Source: Opitutia bacterium (GTDB lineage Bacteria; Verrucomicrobiota; Verrucomicrobiia; Opitutales; Opitutaceae). From it: a DNA stretch of 64,000 bases. This document shows positions 27,001 to 28,982 of this stretch, one piece after another. The stretch's first letter is position 1. Each line of letters begins with the position of its first letter. The translations under genes were made by a program, and so were the position numbers. The stretch covers positions 1 to 64,000 of the forward strand of contig PLOH01000049.1 in the NCBI GenBank assembly GCA_003142955.1, in the 5' to 3' direction. The notes below the pieces were generated by a model. That model searched no databases. It was not told the origin of the DNA and was given only the letters and a program-made list of their open reading frames with translations.

Positions 27001-28666
27001 CTACACTGCCCCGGTCGGATTCTCCGGGGTCGTCACGCTGACCTATCGCGACTTGAACACCACCTTGCAGAGTGCGATCGCGACCGTGACGATCACCGTG
27101 CTGCCGGCGGCGCAGTTGCCGGGCGCGGTAGATGATGCCTACACCGTTCTTCAAGGGCACGCCTTCAGTGGCAATGTGCTCCTGAACGACACCCCGCCGG
27201 CCGGCACGCCGATCACCGCGGTTCTGGCTCAGGGTCCGGCCCACGGCACGCTGGTCTTCAACGCCGACGGCAGCTTCACGTACACGCCCGCGGCGACCTT
27301 CCTCGGCAGCGACACGTTTACCTACTTCGACACCGACGGCACGCGCGCGAGCACGCCGGCCACGGTGAGAATCACGGTGGCCCCGGCAACCCATGCGCCG
27401 GTGGCGGTGAACGACTCCGCCTCGGTCACCGAGGGTCAGACCGTGGTCGTGCCGGTCACGGCCAACGACATCAATGTCGACGGCGACAATCTGCTGCCGG
27501 TGATTGTGACCAAGCCCACGGTCGGCACCGCCGTCGTCGATCCGACCACGGGCTCAATCCTCTATACCGCGCCCCTCGGCTTCTCGGGAGTGGTGACGTT
27601 CACCTACCGGGACGTGAACACGACTCACACCAGCGCGCCCGCGACCGTTACGATCACAGTGAATCCGCGCAACTTGCCGCCGGTGGCAGTTGATGACAGC
27701 TACACGCTCGACCAGCGCACCTCGGTTAGCGGCAACGTGACGCTCAACGACTACGATCCGAACGGCGATCCGATCCATGTGGCGCTGGTCAAGGGACCGA
27801 CTGGCGGCACGCTGCAGCTCAACAGCAACGGATCCTTCATCTACACGCCGACGGGCGACTACTACGGCACGGATACATTCACCTACGTCGTCGATGACGG
27901 CAACGCGGTCGGCAACACGGCGACCGTCACCCTGGTCATCCGCTACGTGAACCGGCCGCCGATTGCGACCAGCGGCACCATCACCGTGAACCCGTTGTTC
28001 CCGTTCACCGGGAACCTGACGAACTTCGCCTACGATCCGGACGGCAATCCGCTGACCGTTCGCTTGGTGAACGACCCGCGGTATGGCCAGATCCTGGTCA
28101 ATTCGGACGGCGTCTTCACCTATCAGGGATCCCTGCTCAATCCGGGCACCGACTCGTTCACCTATCAGGTCAGCGACGGCCAGTACTACAGCGCGCCCGA
28201 GACCATCACGATCGACTTCACCCGGCGCGAAGGGTACGGCTATTACATCCGAGATTTCTGGGACCTGACGGCTCCGGGCACCGGGGATGCGGTCAGCGAG
28301 ACGCTGCAGGTGAAGCCGGCCCCGACAGAAAAGGCGCCGGAACTCATCTCCTTTGCGCCGTCGGAGACTTCGGGAGGGGTTGAGGGCGTCTATCTGACCC
28401 TCGGCCGTTCAATAGTGGTCCCGTTGTCGGGCGCCGCAGCCGACGCGACCACGGTGACGATCCTCTCCGTGCGGCCCGTCGCATCGGATCAGTCGCAGCC
28501 GGTGAGCCTGGTCAGCGCCAGTCTGGAAGGTTCGAAGCTCGTGCTCGCGTTCAATTCGGCGCTGCCCCCGGGAGCCTACGACCTCGTAGTCCGCCTGACC
28601 CGCGCTGATGGATCGACGATCGACCTGCAGATTGCGGTGTTGACCAATATTCCGCCGACTAGCTGA
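2..28666 (+). CDS. Giant RHS/YD-repeat surface protein (5'-partial)
   Basis: One open frame of 9,554 codons runs from the left edge to a TGA at 28664. The first residues are not a signal peptide, so the true start lies upstream. Order by residue: four CARDB domains (75-625), a pre-peptidase-like domain (632-730), an IPT/TIG domain (737-825), a beta-propeller (1514-1750), nine Ig-like repeats (1979-2834), an RHS-entry domain (from 3026), a dockerin-like pair (3421-3478), cadherin and BIG2 domains (3479-3740), a second propeller (4143-4560), YD repeats (about 4914-7480), the RHS core (7481-7540), a variable region with an IQM-like domain (7945-8080), a zincin-like region (8345-8560) and seven Ig/cadherin-like repeats (8752-9410). 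No LPXTG motif is visible. Known RHS proteins form hollow shells around a C-terminal effector; here about 2,010 residues follow the core. A role as adhesin or contact-dependent effector carrier is inference. Confidence 0.9.
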   Translation: MDQSLMAQVDAIIARAAQALGTTVTNLDPSQISQLTPGQLQQVLTGPDGAAPQTVFEGPYTYNNTNSAPSTVTNVPADLIVSSVTVTPTVFSGETINVSWTVTNIGQAAVWAGTTQWLDWVMFSAKSTFDPNAVSPLGDLVHVQTTPLQPGQSYTAQGTFTIPAGISGTYYVYVATDPNVNPYHWGINLDGTGPGAFPDWPSLFAVRVWEGASKANNVNSASLQVIYREADLQIISATAPAAVDSGSIFTVSYTTTNVGTRDTRTGVWYDAVYLSVDTSIDSSDKLVGIVTHNGIVAAGASYSGTITVQLPDDIGGDFHLIVITNAGYGAAPGDDPSRFPGAISTYNSPALNEYAGTAPNATIVGLHINPVPLPDLVVSSVTSDAHVLVGQQFSVTWTVTNVGAGAVPNDIQSTWNDYVYLSLDQFLDVRSDPYLGAVKHVGALQPNGSYTVTISYSVPHGLTGPYYVFVLTDPIASFSGTRGAVVESNESNNSTATVTPMLIDLPPPSDLQIDSVSIPLNASVGDTITITYTESNHGTQAASGMWTDAVYLSTDSTWDYGDILLGIVGPPPGGQILQPGQSYTGTLTATLPPALPGSYRIIVRADVYNDIFEGANENNNDRASTDALTVAVPTLVVGAPVTTTLPVGGVLLYRVQVPDGQTLQVSLDAAGGANELYLGHEYLPNSIANDAAYGGALQPSQVAVVPTTVAGYYYILARSESGGGGQVTLTANFLPFSITGVTPDTVGAGQYVTMTVTGAQFSPQATVKLIRPDFGEDVPVNYSVVDATKIIAVFDLTGAPVGLYDLQVTNPDGTSQTLPYRVLVQDPTPIDGDIGLGGPDNIVLSKAGFPNAYYGVSLQSLTNVDTPYLFIQFGVPRLENNTVIPGERLLFQTDLGGSPNVAGVPWADLNSVLNLNGELTASGFAFDFNAKGYASLSFGVQVYPGLAAVLAADPTFLSSMDDNTLASLAFNFHIFAAVTPMTSAEYVTFQTQRADDLRNKILTDSSAPQELVAAAADKTSFENFYLQSLVQAGVLRPQDVPPAATNTTVIDSNLAVMTAGLLGGADGAQLVAGGDLSTFFDLVRKWANDTPDAYGSSAPPDASQYSMGLSDPTRFEAFVVHVTVPNDFFAALGDYNPGGVSTGSSSALSQDSALQALLNGPAGISTSVTLTGPTGYGTANFVPGGDISLPYLINFANPVSGSPVREIKIVEQLDPNLYANSFQLGPVQLGNYTVPIPQGVGAFSGEFDLTSTRGYVLQVVAGVDITTGIATWDFRAIDSDTGNLTDLPNVGLLRPGETAQVSYAIRADPSAATGTVLSAQARVFIDQAAPVLTNVVTATLDATAPTTTLTVQAGANNTYLLTWSAVDDALGSGVSEYTVYVSLDGHNYIPLALHSTATTFTYLAAAGATPQFLVLSADNAGNLEAPPTGISIGLYAPAINLGSLPLVVPSNLEPLPIAPPPTTPPINTLFVGAQAGVPAALPTAKLPSFLQVMSPFTGASFARGIDSSGAGIDIVGVTVGPDGTIFATGGAGRNQIFAFTAGGTTAAVPLATLDTPVYAMAFDRDGNLWATTGGGALVQLDPKTGAVIGSYGVGATLGLAADPNSSKIYVATGTGIQVFDTTTLTFSPFSRTRVAGLAIAPDGTLWGVEWPGDNGASRRLVTFDRRGRATVVLDLGTDALDLAFGVAGTALDGLLFVSTVSGNVDVVDTSSLQFAVLAKGAAGGSFLATSADGHVYVGTSAGVDVLFPARPPSVIATDPADQGGVTGAISRATITFDSTMFLGLLTDARSVTDPANYEITDMATGLPVTISAALYNPATRQVQLVFDTLAPSTYELRVLPNVQDDFGNALAAAYSAQFSVVQDETTQLAPGLQFANTRIDRAAGTLSFDVQLTNPLSTTLAGPVRVLLDGVFNQGLTVTNATGVGADGVAFVDLLPSSGSLAAGASTPWVTITVADPQGITPDTTVRVEVGISQNTLPSFVSAPGTTALAGQAYDYRAAATSPNGSALSYLLVNGPKNALLDPVTGLLTWTAPLGGTGVISFEVRAIDASGGYARQNWTVGVSGLIQPPVLVTVPNQTVTAGQTLQVTFSAVDPQSLPITYWLDNLPAGATFDAPSRTLTWTPAGTQPGIYPGVLITASDGVNDTTQSFTITVKPGNLPPVFQTPVDRTVTEGGALAFTLHATDPAGGTVTYSSPDLPVGATLVPATGLFLWTPGYAQHGVYNVEVDASNGVSTASQTFNITVLNVNGPIQFVPLDSLVVNEGQQLSVRVIAIDPNVPGATTNVALTGTGEIGSGGSSTVIYNLTGLPAGATYDPTTNLLTWTPGFTQAGDYAITFNAANDGDGTGTPTTAAMTVRIHVNQEYAAPVVTPVVNQTLGENTTLDIPVLAVDPDGSPLTLTVDGLPGFATLTYNPDGAGVIHVAPVPGDRGNYTLTLSATPNVAGASAALTTSTTFILSVTSPNEPPVLAVVGDKVAVIGQPLIFSVLAADPDQDPLTFSADGLPAGATFVGTNVYGVAQFSWTPSVSDAGTTTITLRVTDSGNYGAAAPASDSQTIHLVVRATNTAPQLVTIGDQTIAQNNPLSFTLIGSDAENDPLTYTASGLPRGATLNARTGLFSWTPDFGELGVYSVTLGVTDGNLSSSQVVNLTVTKTDRPPIMVTPPPVLGQEGLKLSFQVVAGDLDGNPLAYFVQNMPAGANFNASTQTFTWTPTYDQAGVYQITFVAQDPSGAQGSAVAFIQILNVNRPPVFPTPAAHQIVAGTTFTTQVSATDPDGNSLTYSIGDLPAGATFNPATATFTWTPVGAQIGRYDIPVTVTDGLAPVTQLLTLVVNATAVPPAVLIQMTPSFPAVPGQAVVVQASASSISPITSLAITIDGVAQTLDQFNRVTFRPTAPGTYLVVATATDADGNIGTSQTEVLIRNPADRTAPTITLDNVADATVVTAPIQVVGSVADINLNTWQLTLTPVGGGAATVIGSSRTVVAAGTVLGTVDPGDFENGAYTLTLTATNIGGLISTVQRAIEINTATKPGAYTRLETDFTITLDGIAIPISRRYSSLDAQQAGAFGYGWQFVLADPNITTNVTPTGQEADGYYAAFTTSTRVYITLPDGTRAGFTFDPQPIDGANAPYYHPVWTPDPGVTFTLTSGSAVLEQVGNAFFQVGTGLPYNPASGRFGSFDYGVTAPDGTQYYYTVANGLREIDGTAGQRLVWTDSGITASDGTVVSIERGANGDISRIVAPDGSQAVYQYDTFGNLLQATVLEAGLRSWLGYETNSDHLVTNVASSQPQVVRYDANGLFVGVDTVNAVLGTTRQFLGQTENVGASDLIAAPGADGVVYRTDIVIGADELATSQTGKVTFEVEVDGNGWQPAAASVGGLQVGYTETIGNTSYALFTFDAPGPYVIEFAPAAGAKAAAFSYKVTLAGDVNGDGIVDGTDQALLNAALGTHTGDPGFLAVADWNHDGVIDAKDSVYIDASFGFTANRAPVAAAGTVTTPEGQPISIDLSQFAADPDGNPLAFLVGSALNGDVRLINGGRTAVFTPTNGFSGTATFTLQADDGSLRSGVATITVNVSAVTFTGLRIINADATLNPGQTVQYQLVGDYAGGTLTFSSETFTVSSSNSAVATVGPDGTVLAVGAGSAVIDFHLASGGDVAAAITVGIPDQRQLQFFPLSYALNLGDTRQMQVRERIGDTIQDDSPAASGSLYYVSDPTIATISADGLLTPLRAGMVTVTVVNGGQSVRAPFVISAPVASGSTVGVDGAIVANGDYQVGIPVGALSGNETVTVTPLSQSDMPLALPDGFDFGGGINVNWGGGLTNSPFSIGMPAPAGWAVGRMVYLFQPVTVHNADGTPDTTSWLVLDEMVVGADGMMHTTSGPYLGLASYLSQSTANFGLVPSVIGQAFAGSPSILGAVQVFADTSLRQQTFGSGVASMQTVLGQGGGESGPRYYVVSSPLGDMLVPAVLNSFYRFTGLAASANGLVSILGEDISVLPGAIKSIAIPLPPAFLVNNITPPTLTGATFQYLDSGLNLQPVLEITGTDLALTNPYQQGGTLGSNAKDLIVTFIVGGADTTNPDGTINTVGGKDVTIDSSTLTMDSAGDLFVPVPPGAQLAGTYITVTRPMNLPLDGSFKRQLIVSNQVQLIPSPQYVFAANGGDDTVSMINAGALTTVGLLPIQTTIPNPVEVVRVGIQGGPPGVSLAPGTTVTTADGTRVYVTLTNVPGVAVFDAITGQQIDVDPTKPGIQYIPLPSNARPFAAVAEKSGRYLYVSDSNSGAVYVIDIDPFSNTYNRCIQTIAVGPAPLGLRGIALNSDGTELFVTAPGQTLFGQYAAPNGEILVIDTNVVASKPPSFSPGPLTQVITIGPEPYAITGTDDPTVMLFVDRTDDSHGVGVMRLVSVSGGSYWQRNYISLVNFGQTLAGALGRTGQVFAVSNASSIVYLPANAFSDSIGDSDGYAFITGYNKFDPGDPKHDPAIADAFAFYVPGPGGTQVRLTAGGNVGIIRNPLGSFGSQETIPRLVAATTNVENGFPSSIVLAANNTELVAAMQGINAVFVYDTRQIVATIEHVAATLDTVDVRGNLDPSVPDDLKYLVGGPLSIEPIDVLVPGVDIRASYGWYTDSHGHDAYGVPTVGPLGESPNVQAPLVLGRLPRGLSAISPITSPLLTLTFTPYNEQGTLLPFPNDPLTVAAGTQATVEVETGAYLDTHSLVTYQSNGQTNALTLTYDSTRADANPIIYVAFAGVPAASADTRVVIRLSLSLDGNVYQPNGLSATQAAALGLQTNDLVFQLPTQPNPTASYGVGIPVDLSKADTGLYTLTVTYGLMKLASGKLTNGRMITDTQPFAVVNSKDSMFGAGWGLNDYYEIYSGDAGVMLVDGNGSEQIYLSPSKQGDPFTSATSADYSDLYQLKDGTFVRRMLDGTVYTFNSDGKLATVTDRDGNKTQYIYAGTQLMEIIDPVGLETKFTYQGDQISTVTDPAGRVTQFGYDGDGNLTKITDPDLSVRTFFYKNPTYTHLITSQILKRGNTPDPLPPSAFTETVTYDQFGRVSGGTRADGKTFTITPAQVLGAIDPTTALDLNGTARLVQLDVTTDPTKLQAVATYTSFTNQTTTYGLSPYGQIISSKTAGGVTTSSQRTASGLVVTQTDQMGNITQYTYDAFNNVIQITDYPGGPGTAASTVTMVYNPSEFDRMTSMTDGVGRVTTYDINSANGDILSTTVTDPNAPPGSPSVSTTNYTYYSSGQVETMTDPDSNPTNYTYDADGRLTVTTFADGTTSTNEYKDLTGNITATIDESGNRNEYDYDPMSRLIAKRTFMGGGTVYAWSASYDAQGNRIRTVDSNGAITTYAYDSINRIITVIQGVGPLNVTTKYGYDYASFTTTYSVPYDPTYTYQYQMDGRGNVSVTVYNVDNNLIAQFDQAGDETQTLYDAAKRKDGTILPNGGKITYVLDGRGRVVEQIGPVPTLASTTLTGPSQDTLFVYDNANRLTQQTAKNTTGSGDEVTQYVYNLLNEVAQVTDAEGNVTRSEYDAAGNLKKVTQAFGSSMAYVSEFTYDKRNRIATRTDQDIALTIFTYTKTGKVETITDPMKNVTTFAYDAMNRAISTTDAENEIAVFQYDGEGNLIAKVDPRGLGDINNAAYKTTYTYDAMNRLTSTTDPLGNITLLQYDADSNVTVSIDARANGDPNSVKYRTTNVYDAANRLIQTTDAEGGITLYKYDSMGNRTLIVDPRALGQLNAGYQTVMVFDVNNHLVSMTDALGQPWTYAYDQVGNLMTVTPPQGASFGTKYTYDRLNRRLSVTQAPGTTDQTIASVEYNALGLKAAIVDPDGMRTEYTYDSLKFLSQVVEAVKTPAERTTKYDNDLVGNVLVIHDPLGSFYDTTQTYDKVYRLATTTRNTGTPSAPGPKFYVTYGYDLAGNLTLQTDPRSTSIFTTFTYDADNRQTSMTDAAGGVTAMKYDQVGNLIAKVDPRGGGDPNNTEFGTQYVYDGLNRLIAKTDPTGAVGGTTLYTYDQVGNLLTETRPLGATYVTTYTYDALNRLTTMTDALGNKTVYRYNPAGKVIEIDDPRDFGPTGASYETTFTYDFLNREVSTTRTLSSSVVATDVYTYDANGNVLTHQDPRGAYYTTTYVYDALDRVITETVPGGSSTSPGGSLVTTYTYDADGNQTSVTDARGAYYTVTKVYDGFGRVMEIDQPTGTAGAPGPVAVTTDTYDAAGNVLTVTDPRGAYYTVVYTYDNLDRVKTETQPAGTDADPGDPQVITYGYDAVGNVVLQTIARTGSDAANLGTSSTFDALNRRTEQIDAFGQTTTYDHDKDGDTILITYVGSGPSPTRTTDVSYDLVGRAIQTTDNAGFVTTTSYDEVGNVLTQTGPYTDSSGTPYATNYTYDGENHVLSKTDADGFVTLYTYDPEGNQTSVTDGRGAYYKVVYQYDARNRVIEVDQPTGTEAQPGPVATTQYVYDGADNQIRIIDPRGDAFATTNVYDARNLLIETDTVDGTPSAPVTSTQLFTYDLAGNRTSETDARGFVTTSSYDAMNRIVSTTYPAGTVAQPKTLTETFTYDSTGNLLKDVGVGGPNYVTTYTYDTLNRMTSRTDPTGETETWAYDRFGNVLTHTTPDGPTAYTYDTLNRVTSVTDALTNITLYNYQGLTDNLVQIDPLKNTTEIYRDGMDRVVQRTDAVGNSEYYVYDAVGNVVSYTDRRGTVTDRVYDARNLLLEETVAAGTPDEASRTLSYDDMGWLTEETGFDGPQQTIGYVRDNQGRMIERITATGGSTAPIVESFTYDLVGNMLTDTSGRGAYFTITYTYDRRNQLIAEQRPVGTLDDPVYTTETFGYNDAGQRTDTWDGLDHQVERTYDLLGRVTSETIFNPDGNITSTWDYQSTADGLVVTYTDGLGTVEDVTSYDLLGRVTSDVNRENGTTINQYDDDGNLLSMELGSVHRTYAYDKLNRRTDTYDENNNDVHVGYDEIGNVTSSRDADGNTTSYTYDRLNRVHLSTNDLTATTETDYDGAGNLVRVVDPAGNITLYTYDLANRRLTDTNSAGTRHYTYDADGNVTSFTDRDGRTITYTVDGAGRRVVETWVGAASDGSDEVITYTYDLAGRLTSETDGAWTDTYSYTSDVRNLETSQTVIGPAAYGTTTINYTLNNLGATTTNSLTWNNGSPLVNDTYTYDPIDNRLTSISQAGSFVTSKEVDFTYATDGFRVASVDMYDNGGSGNVLAVSTQITYNNRNLIEGITDTGAGNQTIEDYFYTYDANGFISSRSNVDGSASFNYDKANQTTSVVYSDSAFGNEQYTYNTAGNVTLSSRRGNEKYGPNNELISDDASTYTYDAEGNLTKVTSIQFSTATQYVWDYRNRLIEVDFLDAQGHATRAIRYEYDASDHRVAIYDGGPVAGVSNTVYFVYDHDNVILELKDPDGPAGPLATAPSMAYLYGLQADQILAQDDGHDGMLWLLDDGHGTIRDLVTGAGVLDDHLKIDSFGNLIARSSSEALQTRYLLDGREFDSDTQLYYFRSRYYDPAAGRFLSPDSTGFKGGDSNLYRFVNNNPANLHDPRGTEFTQDDAINTQALSDSLSTWLTPEGINYATSYWTGGAATSTSQNVVQAGVGFLAHGAYAAFDFTILTAVDAYEGAAHSVFGGDYVPGGSVGSFFYSAGFESGYRGQSGGTAFVQTVLGFTGQMAMGLLEAPFQFLNSFAHTALTGTDYYQLGASAFDAFTAVDGVKGSVKGLLESKVWGIASDAIGVFEKNANALRGLKYLTGDGAAADLSLGLGEYAAAARASISGALKLAWRETLNSLPRLDELKSARSTDGSYASALGKMLRREANELMTRQRLQQALRAEARAASEGQFNDRRVKSGMIKDWKTGKTGDLTLYRTALETMNEIYGVPEIARSAVRNLGQDISSRVTYYDPRTGTMESGYIHRDNIQRVLDYAERNRLPEPTIETSIMDFNRMGQKEYNRILVSDGRLIWARDGTPVVTSKAAECIVVMDGSGRLYGVQEIDRVTRVGAKAVHASLIGVEEGVIFAGTIQTFADGRLQYITDNSGHFGAATEPRTYSKPDLTPTDKVRLPTLKQGGSIDLALTILERRGLEIPDDPVRFNTGSKDRPKYFVPKEYLGQFEKGSRELNGGAMRGIKLKEFDFDPKAGTGSQLTYGIAWRRSNVVPGEFPLSFQVRSLLSTEITPFGRVPLEISGFIGRISNPGYEGARPMPANIGDFSMTTNQGSWNLGLQDISSGVVRIGAFVPQQILQHFSYDGHGSMPWTGNFFLETQRGSFAPPTLSGMPRGASGLFDTAVAGQSSFSPAPNTGTPTTPTAPVPVASTGPSLTAAPSAASSAVVPATGPTTTIASSTSPSQPTSTPTVAGSLVADAELLWSQVIGRPVNLDLTLVAADLPAGQLGYGVITAVGADGRPTAGQIVYDRSGDGQGWFVDSTPGDNSEYLASNSGGLTAASNSAAAGHYDLMTLVMHEMGHLLGFTSDYSGFAAGVTTTASGSLEFDSGGILAAMASDGDHLNASVYPNALMNGYLAPGVRKLPSALEGSMIAEAWNLAAQQEASGLGAPSFDTAAGQLGFVELAGAVQQGLTNPPVSVVNGDFSSVTGTGAPSGWNVFGSVFDVGGTSILSSVAGRLYTDLSQTFIMPGAASQLQFTLTSAQLQQPAGHPGDAFEMALLNAVTTQPLLGAAFNGTDALISLQANGRLYLAPQVSIKGQPGFVSGSVVDTTQPITFTVDLSGAPANASAALFFDLVSLNGAGSRASVANVQLSVNAPNNQPPVAGNDAATTNANSPVLINVLANDSDPDGTIDPTSLVIVGAPQHGQLAVDPTTGFLQFTPAFNFIGTDTFTYRVRDNQGALSNVATVTITVLAVPLAPVAVDDTYTVPQGSPLTSNVLGNDISPNGLPITAVLAQGPAHGSLVFNADGSFTYTPAALYVGSDSFTYRDTDGTLTSGLGTVRITVTHVNHAPVAVDDTAVAIAGQPVVIPVTRNDINVDGDSLLPVIVTKPAVGTATVDAATGSIIYTAPVGFSGVVTLTYRDLNTTLQSAIATVTITVLPAAQLPGAVDDAYTVLQGHAFSGNVLLNDTPPAGTPITAVLAQGPAHGTLVFNADGSFTYTPAATFLGSDTFTYFDTDGTRASTPATVRITVAPATHAPVAVNDSASVTEGQTVVVPVTANDINVDGDNLLPVIVTKPTVGTAVVDPTTGSILYTAPLGFSGVVTFTYRDVNTTHTSAPATVTITVNPRNLPPVAVDDSYTLDQRTSVSGNVTLNDYDPNGDPIHVALVKGPTGGTLQLNSNGSFIYTPTGDYYGTDTFTYVVDDGNAVGNTATVTLVIRYVNRPPIATSGTITVNPLFPFTGNLTNFAYDPDGNPLTVRLVNDPRYGQILVNSDGVFTYQGSLLNPGTDSFTYQVSDGQYYSAPETITIDFTRREGYGYYIRDFWDLTAPGTGDAVSETLQVKPAPTEKAPELISFAPSETSGGVEGVYLTLGRSIVVPLSGAAADATTVTILSVRPVASDQSQPVSLVSASLEGSKLVLAFNSALPPGAYDLVVRLTRADGSTIDLQIAVLTNIPPTS
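224..1890 (+). repeat. Four CARDB-type adhesion domains (within giant gene)
   Basis: Four successive domains of about 130-150 residues begin with a D-L-x-(V/I)-x-S motif (PADLIVSSV, EADLQIISA, LPDLVVSSV, PSDLQIDSV). Each continues with a conserved WTVTN.G or YT.TN.G strand and a Y(V)YLS.D segment. This is the pattern of CARDB domains, Ig-like cell-adhesion modules of bacterial surface proteins. They form the N-terminal part of the visible giant protein, before the pre-peptidase-like and IPT/TIG domains. Confidence 0.75.
4540..5250 (+). other. NHL-type beta-propeller segment (within giant gene)
   Basis: Repeated blades are visible, such as VTVGPDGTIFATGG, MAFDRDGNLWATTGG, LAADPNSSKIYVATG and LAIAPDGTLWGVEW. 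Each pairs a (P/D)(D/N)G turn with a following aromatic or hydrophobic strand, as in NHL and SGL-type propellers. A second, YVTN-like propeller lies at about 12428-13700 (YVFAANGGDDTVSMIN, RYLYVSDSNSGAVYVIDID). Both probably act as binding platforms in the extracellular protein; the ligand is unknown. Confidence 0.6.
5933..8509 (+). repeat. Nine putative-Ig (He_PIG-type) repeats (within giant gene)
   Basis: Nine units of about 85-115 residues start near 5933, 6203, 6476, 6750, 7097, 7391, 7697, 7967 and 8239. Most carry the signature LPAGATF(N/D)..T..F.WTP near the middle and end in a V.VTDG-like strand. This signature is typical of putative-Ig (He_PIG) and cadherin-like modules in long bacterial surface proteins. 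They probably make a stiff stalk. Codon drift between units suggests old duplication, unlike the recent pair further 3'. Confidence 0.75.
10262..10435 (+). other. Dockerin-like EF-hand pair (within giant gene)
   Basis: Residues 3421-3478 read GDVNGDGIVDGTDQALLNAA, then ADWNHDGVIDAKDSVYIDAS after a short spacer. Both halves match the calcium loop D.N.DG.(V/I)...D of type I dockerin F-hand repeats, with hydrophobic helices after each loop. The pair sits inside the chain, between the first RHS-like block and a cadherin domain, rather than at a protein terminus. In non-cellulosomal bacteria such pairs are common calcium-stabilised modules of surface proteins. Confidence 0.65.
14741..22440 (+). 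repeat. Long YD/RHS repeat array (within giant gene)
   Basis: Residues about 4914-7480 hold dozens of YD repeats of the type YTYDA.NRL..(T/V)TD..GN.T.Y.YD..GN, each about 20 residues. In the middle a longer period of about 60 residues appears, marked by DPRGAYY(T)T.Y.YD followed by a P.GT-A.PG linker. YD repeats fold into the spiral shell of RHS and Tc-toxin proteins. This array is several times longer than in ordinary RHS toxins, which implies an unusually large shell or tube. Confidence 0.9.
22441..22625 (+). other. RHS core domain (within giant gene)
   Basis: The conserved RHS-associated core is clear: LLDGREFDSDTQLYYFRSRY, then YYDPAAGRFLSPDS, LYRFVNNNPANLHDPRG. In characterised RHS toxins self-cleavage occurs at the end of this core, releasing a C-terminal effector of usually 100-200 residues. 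Here the DPRG end is at about residue 7540 and the frame continues for about 2,010 residues, so the core is internal. Confidence 0.9.
23830..24240 (+). other. IQM-like domain after the RHS core (within giant gene)
   Basis: Residues about 7945-8080 read YNRILVSDGRLIW, ECIVVMDGSGRLYGVQE, HASLIGVEEGVIFAGTIQ and ITDNSGHF, followed by a segment LALTILERRGLEI. In order and spacing this resembles the core I remember from plant IQM calmodulin-binding proteins and some bacterial effectors: a WIFVLS..LYVGQK strand, HSSFLAG, AGRL, and SGHYxP, then a helix ending in VDL. Key residues here are H7997, S8028, G8029 and H8030. No IQ motif is evident. The resemblance is from memory, and the biochemical activity of the domain is unknown to me. 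Confidence 0.45.
25035..25680 (+). other. Zincin-like (HExxH) metallopeptidase region (within giant gene)
   Basis: After a Pro/Thr/Ser-rich linker (residues about 8290-8345), residues 8345-8560 contain HEMGHLLGF with H8451, E8452 and H8455. The block is preceded by YDLMTLVM and followed by FDSGGILAAM. This matches the gluzincin/metzincin helix HExxHxxG. The usual third metzincin ligand, three residues after the glycine, is Ser8461, with Asp8462 next to it. The domain may therefore be a divergent peptidase or an inactive fold. Processing of the giant protein itself is one possible role, but only an inference. Confidence 0.55.
26258..28225 (+). repeat. Seven tandem Ig/cadherin-like repeats (within giant gene)
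   Basis: Units of about 90-98 residues start near 26258, 26555, 26831, 27117, 27386, 27674 and 27953. They share PPVAV(D/N)D...V..G....NVL.ND, HG.L.....G.FTYTP and G.D.FTY...DG. This is the tandem-95 or VCBS-like pattern found in bacterial adhesins. Units 2-3 and 4-5 form two nearly matching pairs, pointing to duplication of a two-domain block. The array sits close to the C-terminus and probably forms a stalk. Confidence 0.8.
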
Positions 28667-28982
28667 AGCTGATTCTGTGGGCGTCGGCGGCTCTTGCAAT
28701 TGTAGGAGCGAGCTTACTCGCGATTGAGAAGGGAGGATCGCCTGCAAGCAGGCTCCTACAACTTACACCAATCAGTCTACGGCGATTGCGATGTGGTTCG
28801 CGGGCAAAGATAAGCGGCCGCCCAGGGCCCTCCGATTCGTGAACCATACGACGGGGTGATCTGTCGCAATGGTGAACAATGCGCGAGGGGCATTCTGCGC
28901 ACGTTTGCGTGCCGATTGGATGAGGTGTATCGTGAAGGGATCCGCCGGCTGTTGGTGTTTCTCCTATCAACTCACCTCCCCT
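28667..28982. other. Intergenic region after the giant gene
   Basis: This gap holds one 60-bp double-hairpin REP element (28701-28760) just after the giant gene's stop. I see no convincing coding sequence or strong promoter in the rest. The next gene's ribosome-binding site is not obvious. Confidence 0.6.
28701..28760. repeat. REP-like double-hairpin element
   Basis: The outer arms TGTAGGAG and CTCCTACA are perfectly complementary. Inside are two hairpins, GCGAGCTTACTCGC and GCCTGCAAGCAGGC. The same layout recurs at 36055-36105 and at the right edge of the window (63953). It lies 34 bp after the giant gene's stop codon and could act as a transcript-end or mRNA-stability structure. Confidence 0.8.

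Noticed and set aside
28231-28663. Cell-wall sorting signal or outer-membrane autotransporter barrel at the end of the giant protein
   Set aside because: No LPXTG, no hydrophobic tail, and no amphipathic strands ending in an aromatic residue. The last domain looks like another beta-sandwich.
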